18,709 nucleotides of DNA from JAGNZR01 sp051652785 (GTDB lineage Bacteria; Fusobacteriota; Fusobacteriia; Fusobacteriales; Fusobacteriaceae), in assembly GCA_051652785.1 (NCBI GenBank), contig JBOFUX010000011.1, forward strand, positions 1 through 18,709, written 5' to 3'. The position numbers and the translations under genes are program-made. Under the pieces are notes generated by a model. That model saw only the letters and a list, made by a program, of their open reading frames with translations, ran no database searches and was not told the origin of the DNA. Shown here one piece after another: positions 1 through 7,323 of the stretch (position 1 is the stretch's first letter; each line of letters begins with the position of its first letter).

Positions 1-75
1 AAGAACTTTTTTTCTTCTCTATTCTGTTGTTAATGTCCTTTTCCTGTTCACAACATTTCGTCGTGCACAAGATAA

Positions 76-104
76 ATAATATCATAGTTATGGCTTTTGG
101 TCAA
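76..104 (-). promoter_or_regulatory. Strong leftward promoter leading out of the window
   Basis: On the minus strand TTGACC (104-99) is followed after exactly 17 bp by TATTAT (81-76), with TG one base before the -10 (extended -10). Upstream of the -35 the minus strand is A-tract rich, like an UP element. Transcription would start near position 69 and leave the window at position 1. The roughly 69-nt leader has no convincing start codon with a ribosome site. It can form a small stem (TGTTGT/ACAACA, 25-30 with 50-55). This suits a stable-RNA operon or a gene with a long leader. What it transcribes is outside the window. Confidence 0.6.
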
Positions 105-216
105 CACTTTTTTTTATTTATTTTTAAAAATTAAAAATATATATTTAATTATCCTAATCTCTATTTAATAATAACTTAACTTTTTTAATAAAATAATATT
201 TAATTAATCTTGTTTT

Positions 217-1539
217 TTAACTTTGACCTACTGGATAATATTTGAATAGTGACCTTACAGTCCCATTTTTCACATGCACATTTCTACAATCAAAATAATA
301 CTCACCCTTCATCCTTTTTTTTAACTCTTCTAAATTGAGACCCCTGAACTGATTCCATTCAGTCAATAAGACTACCGCATCTACATCACTACTGGCGATA
401 TTTTCATTAATACAATATTCTATACATTTATTATAACTTTCAAATCTCCACTTAGCTTCTTTCATTCCTTTTGGACAATACACTTTTATTTTAGCACCTT
501 TTTCTATAAGATTTTTCACTATGTCTAAACTTGGAGCATCTCTAACATCATCAGTATCTGGTTTAAAAGATAAGCCTAGTACACATATTGTTTTTCCCTC
601 TACCCCTTTCATTTCTTTCACAATTTTTTCTACCATTCTTTTCTTTTGTTTTTCATTTGCTAATATTGCAGAAGACACTATACTCATTTCTTCACCGTAT
701 TTTTTCCCAATTTCTACTATAGCTCTTGTATCTTTTGGAAAACAAGAACCTCCATATCCTGGACCACAATGTAAAAATTTTGAAGATATTCTACCATCCA
801 TTCCCATTGCAGAAGCAATTTCTTGAGTATTCGCCCCAACTTTTTCCGCTAATAAAGATAATTCATTTATAAAAGATATTTTTACTGCTAAAAATGCATT
901 TGATGCATACTTTATCATTTCCGCAGTTCTTCTGTTTGTACACATGAAAGGAGTTTTATTAATGTATAAGACATCATATATTTTTTTCATAATCTCTAAT
1001 GAATTTTCATTTTCTACTCCTAATACAACTCTGTCGGGTCTTAAACAATCATTTATTGCTCTTCCTTCTCTTAAAAATTCAGGATTCGAAACTACATCAA
1101 ATATTATATTTTTTTCTCTTTTTATTAATTCTTCCTCTATAGATTTAGCTACTAAATCCCCTGTTCCTACAGGAACAGTAGATTTATTCACAACAACTGT
1201 ATATCTTTTTATTACCTTTCCAATATCTCTTGCACAGCTTAAAACATGTGTTAAATCCGCAGAACCATCTTCAGTTGACGGTGTTCCAACCGCTATAAAA
1301 ATTACATCTGAGCATTGCAAACTTTTTACTTTATCAGTGCTAAAACTTAGTCTTCCTTCTTGCACATTTTTATCTAAAATTTCTTTTAACCCTAATTCAT
1401 ATATGGGTAACACGCCGTTTATTAAAGAATTTATTTTTTTTTCATCAACATCTAAGCAAATAACTTTATGACCAAATTCGCTCAATACTACACCTTGAAC
1501 CAAACCTACATATCCTGTTCCTATTACAGTTATTTTCAT
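217..1539 (-). CDS. ugd: UDP-glucose 6-dehydrogenase
   Basis: This enzyme oxidises UDP-glucose to UDP-glucuronate with two NAD+ in the cytoplasm. The 440-residue length is normal for the family. The N-terminal Rossmann motif GTGYVGL (7-13) binds NAD. The central dimerisation helix carries MIKYASNAFLA with K210. The catalytic cysteine C266 lies in GYGGSCFPKD (261-270), and the C-terminal UDP-binding domain has GLSFKPDTDDVRDAPS. ATG at 1539 follows an AGGAGGAAGG ribosome site that lies inside the end of the epimerase gene; only one base separates the two genes, so translation is probably coupled. It is the last gene of the four-gene leftward operon, and its product is the expected substrate of the epimerase before it. 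A GDP-mannose or UDP-ManNAc dehydrogenase is the alternative, but the motif set and neighbours favour UDP-glucose. No clear intrinsic terminator is visible between it and position 105. Confidence 0.93.
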   Translation of the reverse strand: MKITVIGTGYVGLVQGVVLSEFGHKVICLDVDEKKINSLINGVLPIYELGLKEILDKNVQEGRLSFSTDKVKSLQCSDVIFIAVGTPSTEDGSADLTHVLSCARDIGKVIKRYTVVVNKSTVPVGTGDLVAKSIEEELIKREKNIIFDVVSNPEFLREGRAINDCLRPDRVVLGVENENSLEIMKKIYDVLYINKTPFMCTNRRTAEMIKYASNAFLAVKISFINELSLLAEKVGANTQEIASAMGMDGRISSKFLHCGPGYGGSCFPKDTRAIVEIGKKYGEEMSIVSSAILANEKQKKRMVEKIVKEMKGVEGKTICVLGLSFKPDTDDVRDAPSLDIVKNLIEKGAKIKVYCPKGMKEAKWRFESYNKCIEYCINENIASSDVDAVVLLTEWNQFRGLNLEELKKRMKGEYYFDCRNVHVKNGTVRSLFKYYPVGQS

Positions 1540-1540
1540 T

Positions 1541-2578
1541 TTACCTTCCTCCTAAATACCATTTTACAAATTTTTGAATTCCACTTTCAAATTTTGTTGT
1601 CGGATTATAGTTTAAAAGTTTTTTAGCTTTATCAATATTTGCAAAAGTTCTTTTTACATCGCCCGGTTGCATTGGCAATCTATTTATTATTGCTTTTTTA
1701 TTCAAATTTTTCTCTATTATTTCAATCATATCATTTAAAGATATTGCATCAGATTCTCCTAAATTTATTATTTCATATACATTTTTATTATTATTTAAAT
1801 AATTTACACCTTTTATAACTCCATCTATAATGTCATCAATATATGTATAATCTCTATATGTTTCTCCATCTCCAAAAACAGGTATCATTTCGTCTTTTAA
1901 AATTTTATCCACAAATTTATGAATTGCTAGATCTGGTCTTTGTCTCGCTCCATAAACTGTAAAAAATCTAAATTGCAAAGTATCTATATTATATAATTTA
2001 TAATACACATGTCCAAATACTTCACATGATTTTTTAGTAGCGGCATAAGGTGAAATAGCAAAATCAACTATATCAGTTTCTTTGAAAGGAACTATTTTAT
2101 TATCTCCATAAATTGAGCTTGAGGACGCTTGAATAAATTTTACCGTATTATATTTTTTACAACTTTCTAAAAGATTTAAATAACCTCCTATATTAACTTT
2201 TTCATACTCTAATGGATTTTCTAATGAAGGTCGAACTCCTGCTAAACCTGCAAGATTTATAACCATATCTATTTTGAATTTTATAAATATTTCTTCCACT
2301 TTTTGAGAATCCTTTAAATCACAATATTCCAAAGAATAAGACTCTGAATTTACAGCTTGAAGTAATGAACTTATTTTTAATTCTTTAGTCTTTTCTAATA
2401 AAATTTTTTCTAAATATTCTATTTTATTTAAACTTTCTAAAACATTTTTTATTTTTATATTTTCTGAATAAAAATTATGAAAATTATCAATGCCTACTAC
2501 ACTATACCCTAGTTCTAAAAGTTTCTCTACTAAATGTGATCCTATAAAACCTGCTGCTCCTGTTACAATAATTCTCAT
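1541..2578 (-). CDS. UDP-glucuronate 4-epimerase (NAD-dependent epimerase/dehydratase)
   Basis: This is an extended short-chain dehydrogenase of 345 residues, predicted to interconvert UDP-glucuronate and UDP-galacturonate. NAD motif GAAGFIGS is at 7-14. The catalytic serine cluster SSSS is at 152-155 and the YxxxK pair is Y178/K182 (SPYAATKK). The segments AGVRPSLENP and RFFTVYG followed by RPDLA are characteristic of the UDP-glucuronate 4-epimerase branch rather than of ordinary GalE. ATG at 2578 overlaps the stop of the small membrane protein gene as ATGA. The next gene, ugd, makes UDP-glucuronate, which supports the substrate assignment. UDP-GlcNAc or UDP-glucose epimerisation cannot be excluded by sequence alone. 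The likely role is supply of UDP-GalA to the GT2 enzyme at the head of the operon. Confidence 0.82.
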   Translation of the reverse strand: MRIIVTGAAGFIGSHLVEKLLELGYSVVGIDNFHNFYSENIKIKNVLESLNKIEYLEKILLEKTKELKISSLLQAVNSESYSLEYCDLKDSQKVEEIFIKFKIDMVINLAGLAGVRPSLENPLEYEKVNIGGYLNLLESCKKYNTVKFIQASSSSIYGDNKIVPFKETDIVDFAISPYAATKKSCEVFGHVYYKLYNIDTLQFRFFTVYGARQRPDLAIHKFVDKILKDEMIPVFGDGETYRDYTYIDDIIDGVIKGVNYLNNNKNVYEIINLGESDAISLNDMIEIIEKNLNKKAIINRLPMQPGDVKRTFANIDKAKKLLNYNPTTKFESGIQKFVKWYLGGR

Positions 2579-2844
2579 TTTACATCTCCTTTTTTTATTA
2601 AATATATATTTCTTGAATAAATAAAAACATTAGGTGCTTGTCCAATTATAAATACTGGATCTTTCTTATACAATGCATAAATTAATAATAAAACACTTCC
2701 AAATAAACTGAAAACCCAAAATGAAAAAGGGATTACACTTTTTTTAGCTTTTTCGCTTGCTATCCATTGAATTATAAATCTCATTGAAAATAAAACTTGT
2801 CCTATAAAACCTATGATTAAATACAGATTCCAATCTTTAATCAT
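2575..2844 (-). CDS. Small LAB_N-type membrane protein (lipid A biosynthesis N-terminal domain)
   Basis: This is a protein of 89 residues made almost entirely of three hydrophobic helices. The segments GQVLFSMRFIIQWIASEK, SFWVFSLFG and PVFIIGQAPNVFIYSRNIYLI match the stand-alone LAB_N family (PF07578 pattern: Q..F..RF..QW..SE, then P..FW..S..G, then GQ..N..IY.RN). I chose ATG at 2844: an AGGAG ribosome site sits 7 nt before it. The longer reading from TTG at 2859 would translate that ribosome site and is unlikely. It overlaps the GT2 stop by 8 nt and the epimerase start by 4 nt, so it is tightly coupled to both. LAB_N is related to the PQ-loop/SemiSWEET fold by family knowledge. A role in flipping or handling the lipid-linked sugar, like ArnE/ArnF, is my inference; no function is proven. 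Confidence 0.8.
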   Translation of the reverse strand: MIKDWNLYLIIGFIGQVLFSMRFIIQWIASEKAKKSVIPFSFWVFSLFGSVLLLIYALYKKDPVFIIGQAPNVFIYSRNIYLIKKGDVK

Positions 2845-3550
2845 CTTTTGACTCCTCAATATTCCAATTTAACATTCTATTTTTCATCCATCTCACTGCA
2901 AAAACATCTTTAAAAGCTGTAAAACCTCTCCCAAAAACTTTATACTTAGATTCACCATATAACCTATCGTAGTGCCTCACAGGTACTTCTATTACATTAA
3001 AACCACTATATTTAGCTAATGTTGGTAAAAACCTATGCATTCCATCAAACATCTTGTAGGATTTTACAATTTTTTTTTTGAACAGTTTTAAAGGACAACC
3101 TGTATCTTGGATATTGTCTCCAGTTACAAAATTTCTAAAATCATTTCCTATTTTTGAGGCTATTTTTCTCTTAATTCCATCCTCTCTTGTAGCTCTTTTC
3201 CCATTTACAAAATCATATTCTGGTATAAACTTTAAAAGTTTATAGAGATCTTCAGGATCTGTTTGCAGATCTCCATCCATCATTAAAATCAAATTTCCTT
3301 CTGCTTTTTGAAATCCTGCGTCTAAAGCTGCGCTCTGTCCTTTATTTTTCAAAAAATGATAAACTTTTATATTTTTATTTTCTAATTTTATTTTATTTAA
3401 GATTTCGTAACTTCCATCACTACTCCCGTCGTTCACAAAAACAATTTCATAATTTTTAAATTCTTTTTTTAATGCTTTTTCTACTTTTTCACTCATCAGT
3501 AATATATTTTCTTTTTCATTATATATTGGTATTACCACTGAAATCTCCAT
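2837..3550 (-). CDS. GT2 glycosyltransferase, polyprenyl-phosphate sugar synthase (DPM1/ArnC/RgtE-like)
   Basis: This is a 237-residue GT-A fold enzyme expected to move a sugar from UDP-sugar to polyprenyl phosphate at the inner face of the cytoplasmic membrane. Visible motifs are VIPIYNE at 6-12, NDGSSDGS at 40-47, the metal-binding DGD (92-94) in MMDGDLQTDP, DTGCPLKLF (149-157), and HYDRLYGESKY (193-203), the last typical of dolichol-phosphate-mannose-synthase-like enzymes. Unlike ArnC it has no C-terminal transmembrane helices; it ends just after RWMKNRMLNWN. ATG at 3550 follows GGAGGAAT. It is the first gene of the leftward operon. With an epimerase and Ugd downstream and a GT83 transferase across the divergent promoter, polyprenyl-phosphate-galacturonate is the best guess for its product. 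Confidence 0.85.
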   Translation of the reverse strand: MEISVVIPIYNEKENILLMSEKVEKALKKEFKNYEIVFVNDGSSDGSYEILNKIKLENKNIKVYHFLKNKGQSAALDAGFQKAEGNLILMMDGDLQTDPEDLYKLLKFIPEYDFVNGKRATREDGIKRKIASKIGNDFRNFVTGDNIQDTGCPLKLFKKKIVKSYKMFDGMHRFLPTLAKYSGFNVIEVPVRHYDRLYGESKYKVFGRGFTAFKDVFAVRWMKNRMLNWNIEESKDD

Positions 3551-3571
3551 TATTCCTCCAACTTTTTTTAT

Positions 3572-3603
3572 ATTATATATTTTAAAAGTAAATTTTTAGT
3601 AAA
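3572..3603 (-). promoter_or_regulatory. Promoter of the GT2-LAB_N-epimerase-ugd operon
   Basis: On the minus strand a perfect TATAAT lies at 3577-3572, about 20 nt before the start codon of the GT2 gene. There is no good -35 at 17 bp; the expected position falls inside the left TTTACT direct repeat (3603-3587). A weak -35 overlapped by an activator box is typical of promoters that need a response regulator. Confidence 0.55.
3587..3603 (-). promoter_or_regulatory. Candidate response-regulator box, left arm (TTTACT-N5-TTTACT)
   Basis: Minus strand: TTTACT (3603-3598), AAAAA, TTTACT (3592-3587). Two identical hexamers are 11 bp apart, one helical turn, which is the arrangement bound by OmpR/PmrA-type dimers. 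The neighbouring gene at 3725 encodes such a regulator. Binding is inferred. Confidence 0.5.
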
Positions 3604-3606
3604 TTT

Positions 3607-3624
3607 TTATTATTATTATTATTA
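3607..3624. repeat. (TTA)6 microsatellite between the two divergent operators
   Basis: Six perfect TTA units lie at the axis of symmetry between the left and right TTTACT boxes (inner hexamers 27 bp apart). Short tandem repeats of this kind can slip and change promoter geometry, although this copy number is small and the region is extremely AT-rich. Confidence 0.8.
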
Positions 3625-3630
3625 AAAATT

Positions 3631-3647
3631 TTTACTATTTTTTTACT
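3631..3647 (+). promoter_or_regulatory. Candidate response-regulator box, right arm (TTTACT-N5-TTTACT)
   Basis: Plus strand: TTTACT (3631-3636), ATTTT, TTTACT (3642-3647). This repeats the hexamer and 11-bp spacing of the left arm exactly, in mirror orientation about position 3617. The second hexamer sits where the -35 of the rightward promoter would be. Confidence 0.5.
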
Positions 3648-3669
3648 TTTATACTATATACTATATAAA
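3642..3669 (+). promoter_or_regulatory. Promoter of the response regulator-kinase-GT83 operon
   Basis: TTTACT (3642-3647) as a weak -35 and TATAAA (3664-3669) as -10 are separated by 16 bp. TATACT copies at 3650-3655 and 3657-3662 are alternative -10 elements. Transcription would start near 3676. The -35 is embedded in the right operator, which suggests autoregulation by the regulator encoded directly downstream. Confidence 0.45.
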
Positions 3670-3724
3670 GTAAGATGATAGATGATTTTTCTTAATTTAA
3701 AAATTAACAGGAAAGGTGAACAAA

Positions 3725-4399
3725 TTGAAAAAAAATATACTAATAATTGAAGATGACTCTAAAATCAGAAGATACTTAGAATTAGAATTAATTCACGAAG
3801 GTTACAATATAAGTCTAGCACCAAATGGTGAAATAGGAATAAAACTATTTAGAACAAATAACTATTCACTTGTTTTACTTGATTTAATGCTACCGGTTAT
3901 AAACGGTGAAGACGTTTGTAAAATAATAAGAGCTGAATCCAATGTTCCAATTATAATTTTAAGCGCTAAAGATGAAAGTTTTAGCAAGATTGCTCTTTTA
4001 GATTTAGGGGCTAACGATTATATAACAAAACCTTTTATTATTGGGGAACTATTAGCACGAATGAGAGTTATTTTTAGGATTAAACCAATTCTTGTTAATC
4101 AAAAAATTATAAACTTTGAAAATATCTCTCTTAATTTAGACAGCAAAGAAGTTTACTTAAACAATCTTAGTATTCCACTTACCAAAACAGAATATAACCT
4201 TCTTTACTATTTAATAATCAATAAAAATCTGGTGCTAACTCGAGAAAATATTTTAGAAAACGTTTGGGGATATGAATATTTTGGAGATGGTAAAATTATT
4301 GACATGTATATAAAATCTTTACGAAAAAAAATCGATCCAAATAGTCTATACATTAAAACTATTCGAGGTTTTGGATATTCATTAAAAAAGGAGCGTTAA
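3725..4399 (+). CDS. OmpR/PhoB-family response regulator
   Basis: This is a two-domain regulator of 224 residues. In the receiver domain the acidic pocket is E9-D10-D11, the phosphoacceptor is D53 (LLDLMLP), the switch serine is S80 (ILSAKD) and the conserved lysine is K102 (ITKPF). The C-terminal winged helix contains LTKTEYNLLYYL and VWGYEYFG, and ends with the wing IKTIRGFGYSLKKE. I chose TTG at 3725: the ribosome site AGGAAAGGTGA ends 6 nt before it, whereas GTG at 3716 lies within that ribosome site. It is followed 2 nt later by the kinase gene. By position it probably controls both arms of the divergent locus through the TTTACT boxes. It resembles PmrA/BasR and many other OmpR-type regulators; the input signal is unknown. 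Confidence 0.92.
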   Translation: MKKNILIIEDDSKIRRYLELELIHEGYNISLAPNGEIGIKLFRTNNYSLVLLDLMLPVINGEDVCKIIRAESNVPIIILSAKDESFSKIALLDLGANDYITKPFIIGELLARMRVIFRIKPILVNQKIINFENISLNLDSKEVYLNNLSIPLTKTEYNLLYYLIINKNLVLTRENILENVWGYEYFGDGKIIDMYIKSLRKKIDPNSLYIKTIRGFGYSLKKER

Positions 4400-4400
4400 T

Positions 4401-5750
4401 TTGAAATCTCTATCTTATACTTTAAATCTTATTTTTATTCGGATTATATTCTTATTTTCTTTTATTTTATTAGTTTCTCTCTCTATAACAGGAAAATATT
4501 TAATCAACTCTTCAAAATTGGAGTTAAGGAATGCTATGTCTTTTTTAAATTTTGAACTTTTGGAAGAATCAAACTTTTCTTCTCTTGAAATCTATAATGG
4601 AGATTTAGTGACAATGCTTCGAGCAGAAAATTTAAATCTCAAAGATTTAGAAATTACTATACAAGATAATGATAATATTTATTCTGAAACTTATAATAAG
4701 AAGTTTCTTAAATTTGCAATTGAAGATAAAGTTATGAATATTCATCAATATGATTACTTGATACTGAAAAATAAATTATTTAACAAAGAAGGTAAGGTAT
4801 ATACAGTTATACTTATTAAAGATTTAAATATTGAAAAAAAATTCTTTTTTAATATGGTATATACTTTCATATTAGGATTAATTTTTTGTATATTAACTTC
4901 TATAATTACGTTTCGTCTTCTTTTGAAAAAAATCAAAAAACAATTACTATTATTAGAAAATTTAAATGCAAATATTACCTTAGAAAATCTAACTTTAGAT
5001 AAACCTATTAATACCTTTAAAGAGTTTGAAAATATTTTATCTTCTTATGAAAAAATGCTTACGAGAATAGATGAACAAAATAAAAAGCAAATTGAATTTG
5101 TTCATAATTCTTCCCATGAATTAAAAACTCCTATTTTTATAATTAAAGGATATATTGATATGATTAAGCGTTGGGGTAAAAATGAACCAAAAATTTTGAA
5201 CGAAGTTTTGATTTCCGTTGAAGATGAAATGAACCAAATGAACTTGCTTATTGAAAAATTACTTTTTATAGCAAAAGAAAATTACATTAAAAATAACGAA
5301 ACTGAAATAGAACTTTCTGAAATTATTTTAGAGTGTATCTCAAATTTTAAATTTCAATATCCTAAATTAAACATTACTTTTATACCTGAATATACTCTTA
5401 TTAAATCTGATCATAGTTTAATTAAATTATTAGTTAAAAATCTTATTGAAAACTCCATAAAATATGGAGAAAACAAAAAAATTTATATTAGTATTAAAAA
5501 TAATTACAACACTAATCAATCTCTTTTAACTATTAAAGACCATGGAATTGGAATGACTAAAGACGAATTAAATAATATTCACGAACGTTTTTTCCGGGCT
5601 AATAAATCCCGAAGTAAAGATATACCTGGTCATGGACTTGGAATGTCTATAGTTAAAAAAATTACTAACATTTTAAATATAGAGCTTAAAATACAGAGTA
5701 CATTGAACGTAGGTACAACTATTAATTTATTTTTTAATTTGAAAAACTAG
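4401..5750 (+). CDS. Sensor histidine kinase of the envelope-modification locus
   Basis: This is a membrane kinase of 449 residues, partner of the preceding regulator. TM1 is about 8-30. An extracytoplasmic sensor segment of roughly 115 residues (35-147) matches no domain I recognise. TM2 is about 149-173. A linker then leads to the DHp helix with H239 in SSHELKTPI. The ATPase domain shows the N box KNLIENSIKYG (N347, N351), G1 box KDHGIGM (D380), F box ERFFR and G2 box GHGLGM (410-415). TTG at 4401 is used, with AAGGAG upstream inside the regulator gene. It phosphorylates the regulator in response to an envelope signal that the sequence does not reveal. The sensor segment is much longer than the short acidic loop of PmrB, so an iron-sensing role cannot be assumed. 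Confidence 0.9.
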   Translation: MKSLSYTLNLIFIRIIFLFSFILLVSLSITGKYLINSSKLELRNAMSFLNFELLEESNFSSLEIYNGDLVTMLRAENLNLKDLEITIQDNDNIYSETYNKKFLKFAIEDKVMNIHQYDYLILKNKLFNKEGKVYTVILIKDLNIEKKFFFNMVYTFILGLIFCILTSIITFRLLLKKIKKQLLLLENLNANITLENLTLDKPINTFKEFENILSSYEKMLTRIDEQNKKQIEFVHNSSHELKTPIFIIKGYIDMIKRWGKNEPKILNEVLISVEDEMNQMNLLIEKLLFIAKENYIKNNETEIELSEIILECISNFKFQYPKLNITFIPEYTLIKSDHSLIKLLVKNLIENSIKYGENKKIYISIKNNYNTNQSLLTIKDHGIGMTKDELNNIHERFFRANKSRSKDIPGHGLGMSIVKKITNILNIELKIQSTLNVGTTINLFFNLKN

Positions 5751-5759
5751 GAGAATACT

Positions 5760-7319
5760 ATGATAAAAAATAATAAAAAATTATATTTATTTTTATTAAG
5801 CTTCATTTCATTTTTTAGCACTCTTTGGATAAGACAAGCAGATTTAATGGAATCTAGAAATTTTATTGCCGCTAGAGAAATCGTGAAAAATAATGAATGG
5901 TTAATTACCACTTTAAATGGTAATTATCGTTTTGAAAAACCCCCTTTACCAACTTGGTTTACTGCGGTAGTTATGAAGCTAACAAATAACTTTTCAGATG
6001 AATGGGTGTTAAGAATACCCGTTGCTTTAGTTTCTACACTTTTAATATTCTTTATTTATAAATTTGTCAAAGAATTGTCAAAAGATAATTCCTTGACATT
6101 CCTTTCATGTTTTATTGCAACAACAACATTTATGTTAACCAAAATTGGATCTGAAAATGCTTGGGATTCATATCCTTATATTTTCATGTTTGGTTCAATT
6201 ACATATCTTATTAAAAGTCTTAATTCCAGAGGATATTTTTATCTTATTCCATCTTCTATATTTTTGGCATTTTCTCTATTAAGCAAAGGACCTGTCGCTA
6301 TATATGGTATGCTTCTCCCTTTTATTTTCTCTTATCTTCTAATCTATGGGAAAAGTATCATTAAAAAAAATAATAAAAAAATAATTTTATATTTTATAAC
6401 AGGGTTTGCTCTAGCTTCAATATGGCCTATCTTTATGATTTTTGAAAATAAAGAACTTTTTTTAGCTGTTATGAATAAAGAGAAAAATACTTGGTCTAGT
6501 AAACATATTCGTAGCTTCTTTTTTTATTTTAATTATTTTTTATTTATGGGAATTTGGATTTTTTTTGCTTTTATTACTTTTTTTAAAAAATGGATCTTTA
6601 AAAATGAAGTTGAAAATAAATTTTTTAAATTTGGAATATTGTGGTCTATTTCAACTTTTTTTCTTATTTCCTTTATAAAAATGAAAAAAGAACGTTATGG
6701 TTTCCCACTCTACCTTGTTTCTACACTTCCTATAGGAGTTGTTTTGAAATACTACCTTAATATAGATTGGAGCATTTTAAAAAAACATGATAAAATCCTA
6801 TTTTATCTTCAATTTATTTTTATATCAATTATTTCTAGTGGAAGTATTTTTATTATCTTTTGGAAAAAACAAAATTTATATTATTTATCAATACCATTTT
6901 TCATTATATTAATTTATATTTTAATAGCCAGTACTAAAGATAAAAATATTTTTATGAAAAAAATAATATATTCAAGTGGTATACTTTTTATATTTGTAAA
7001 TATTAATTTAACATGGATTATTGAAAAAGAATTTCGAAATAAAAAAAATATTTCCATTCCTGCTCTTGAAATTCTACAAAAAAATAATACAGTAAAAAAA
7101 ATATTTTCAAATGATTTTTCTATTGAAAATGTTTGGAGTGTTGGACAAAATATTCTCCCTTTAACTGATACTACTCTTTTTCCGGATAATTTTTATATTC
7201 TAACTAAAAATAAAAATTTAAATATTAATAATCTCTATAAAATCGAAAATAGTAATATTTATACAGAGTTTAGCGATAGCAATAATTTAATATATTTGTA
7301 CAAAATTTCAAAAAAATAA
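5760..7319 (+). CDS. ArnT-like GT83 lipid-linked glycosyltransferase
   Basis: This is a polytopic inner-membrane protein of 519 residues (ArnT is about 550) of the PMT/GT83 group, which uses polyprenyl-phosphate sugars to decorate lipid A or core on the periplasmic face. TM1 is 8-25. The first periplasmic loop has D28, E31 and R33 (QADLMESRN), then a helix AAREIVKNNEW. The EKPPLPTW motif (59-66) carries the E-K pair equivalent to the conserved ArnT EKPP. W135-D136 may match the second catalytic aspartate. About ten further hydrophobic segments follow, then a short periplasmic C-terminal region from about residue 430. AGGAG overlaps the kinase stop codon, so it is translated with the two-component genes. 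The donor is probably the lipid-linked sugar made by the leftward operon, GalA rather than Ara4N, because Ara4N genes are absent here. The acceptor is unproven. Confidence 0.85.
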   Translation: MIKNNKKLYLFLLSFISFFSTLWIRQADLMESRNFIAAREIVKNNEWLITTLNGNYRFEKPPLPTWFTAVVMKLTNNFSDEWVLRIPVALVSTLLIFFIYKFVKELSKDNSLTFLSCFIATTTFMLTKIGSENAWDSYPYIFMFGSITYLIKSLNSRGYFYLIPSSIFLAFSLLSKGPVAIYGMLLPFIFSYLLIYGKSIIKKNNKKIILYFITGFALASIWPIFMIFENKELFLAVMNKEKNTWSSKHIRSFFFYFNYFLFMGIWIFFAFITFFKKWIFKNEVENKFFKFGILWSISTFFLISFIKMKKERYGFPLYLVSTLPIGVVLKYYLNIDWSILKKHDKILFYLQFIFISIISSGSIFIIFWKKQNLYYLSIPFFIILIYILIASTKDKNIFMKKIIYSSGILFIFVNINLTWIIEKEFRNKKNISIPALEILQKNNTVKKIFSNDFSIENVWSVGQNILPLTDTTLFPDNFYILTKNKNLNINNLYKIENSNIYTEFSDSNNLIYLYKISKK

Positions 7320-7323
7320 AATA

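Noticed and set aside
521..1471. Two plus-strand frames (101 and 175 codons) opposite ugd
   Set aside because: They lie fully inside a well-supported gene on the other strand, have no ribosome sites and no recognisable protein character.
4754..4936. A 60-codon minus-strand frame inside the kinase gene
   Set aside because: Low-complexity Lys/Phe/Ile translation from AT-rich DNA, antisense to a clear histidine kinase.
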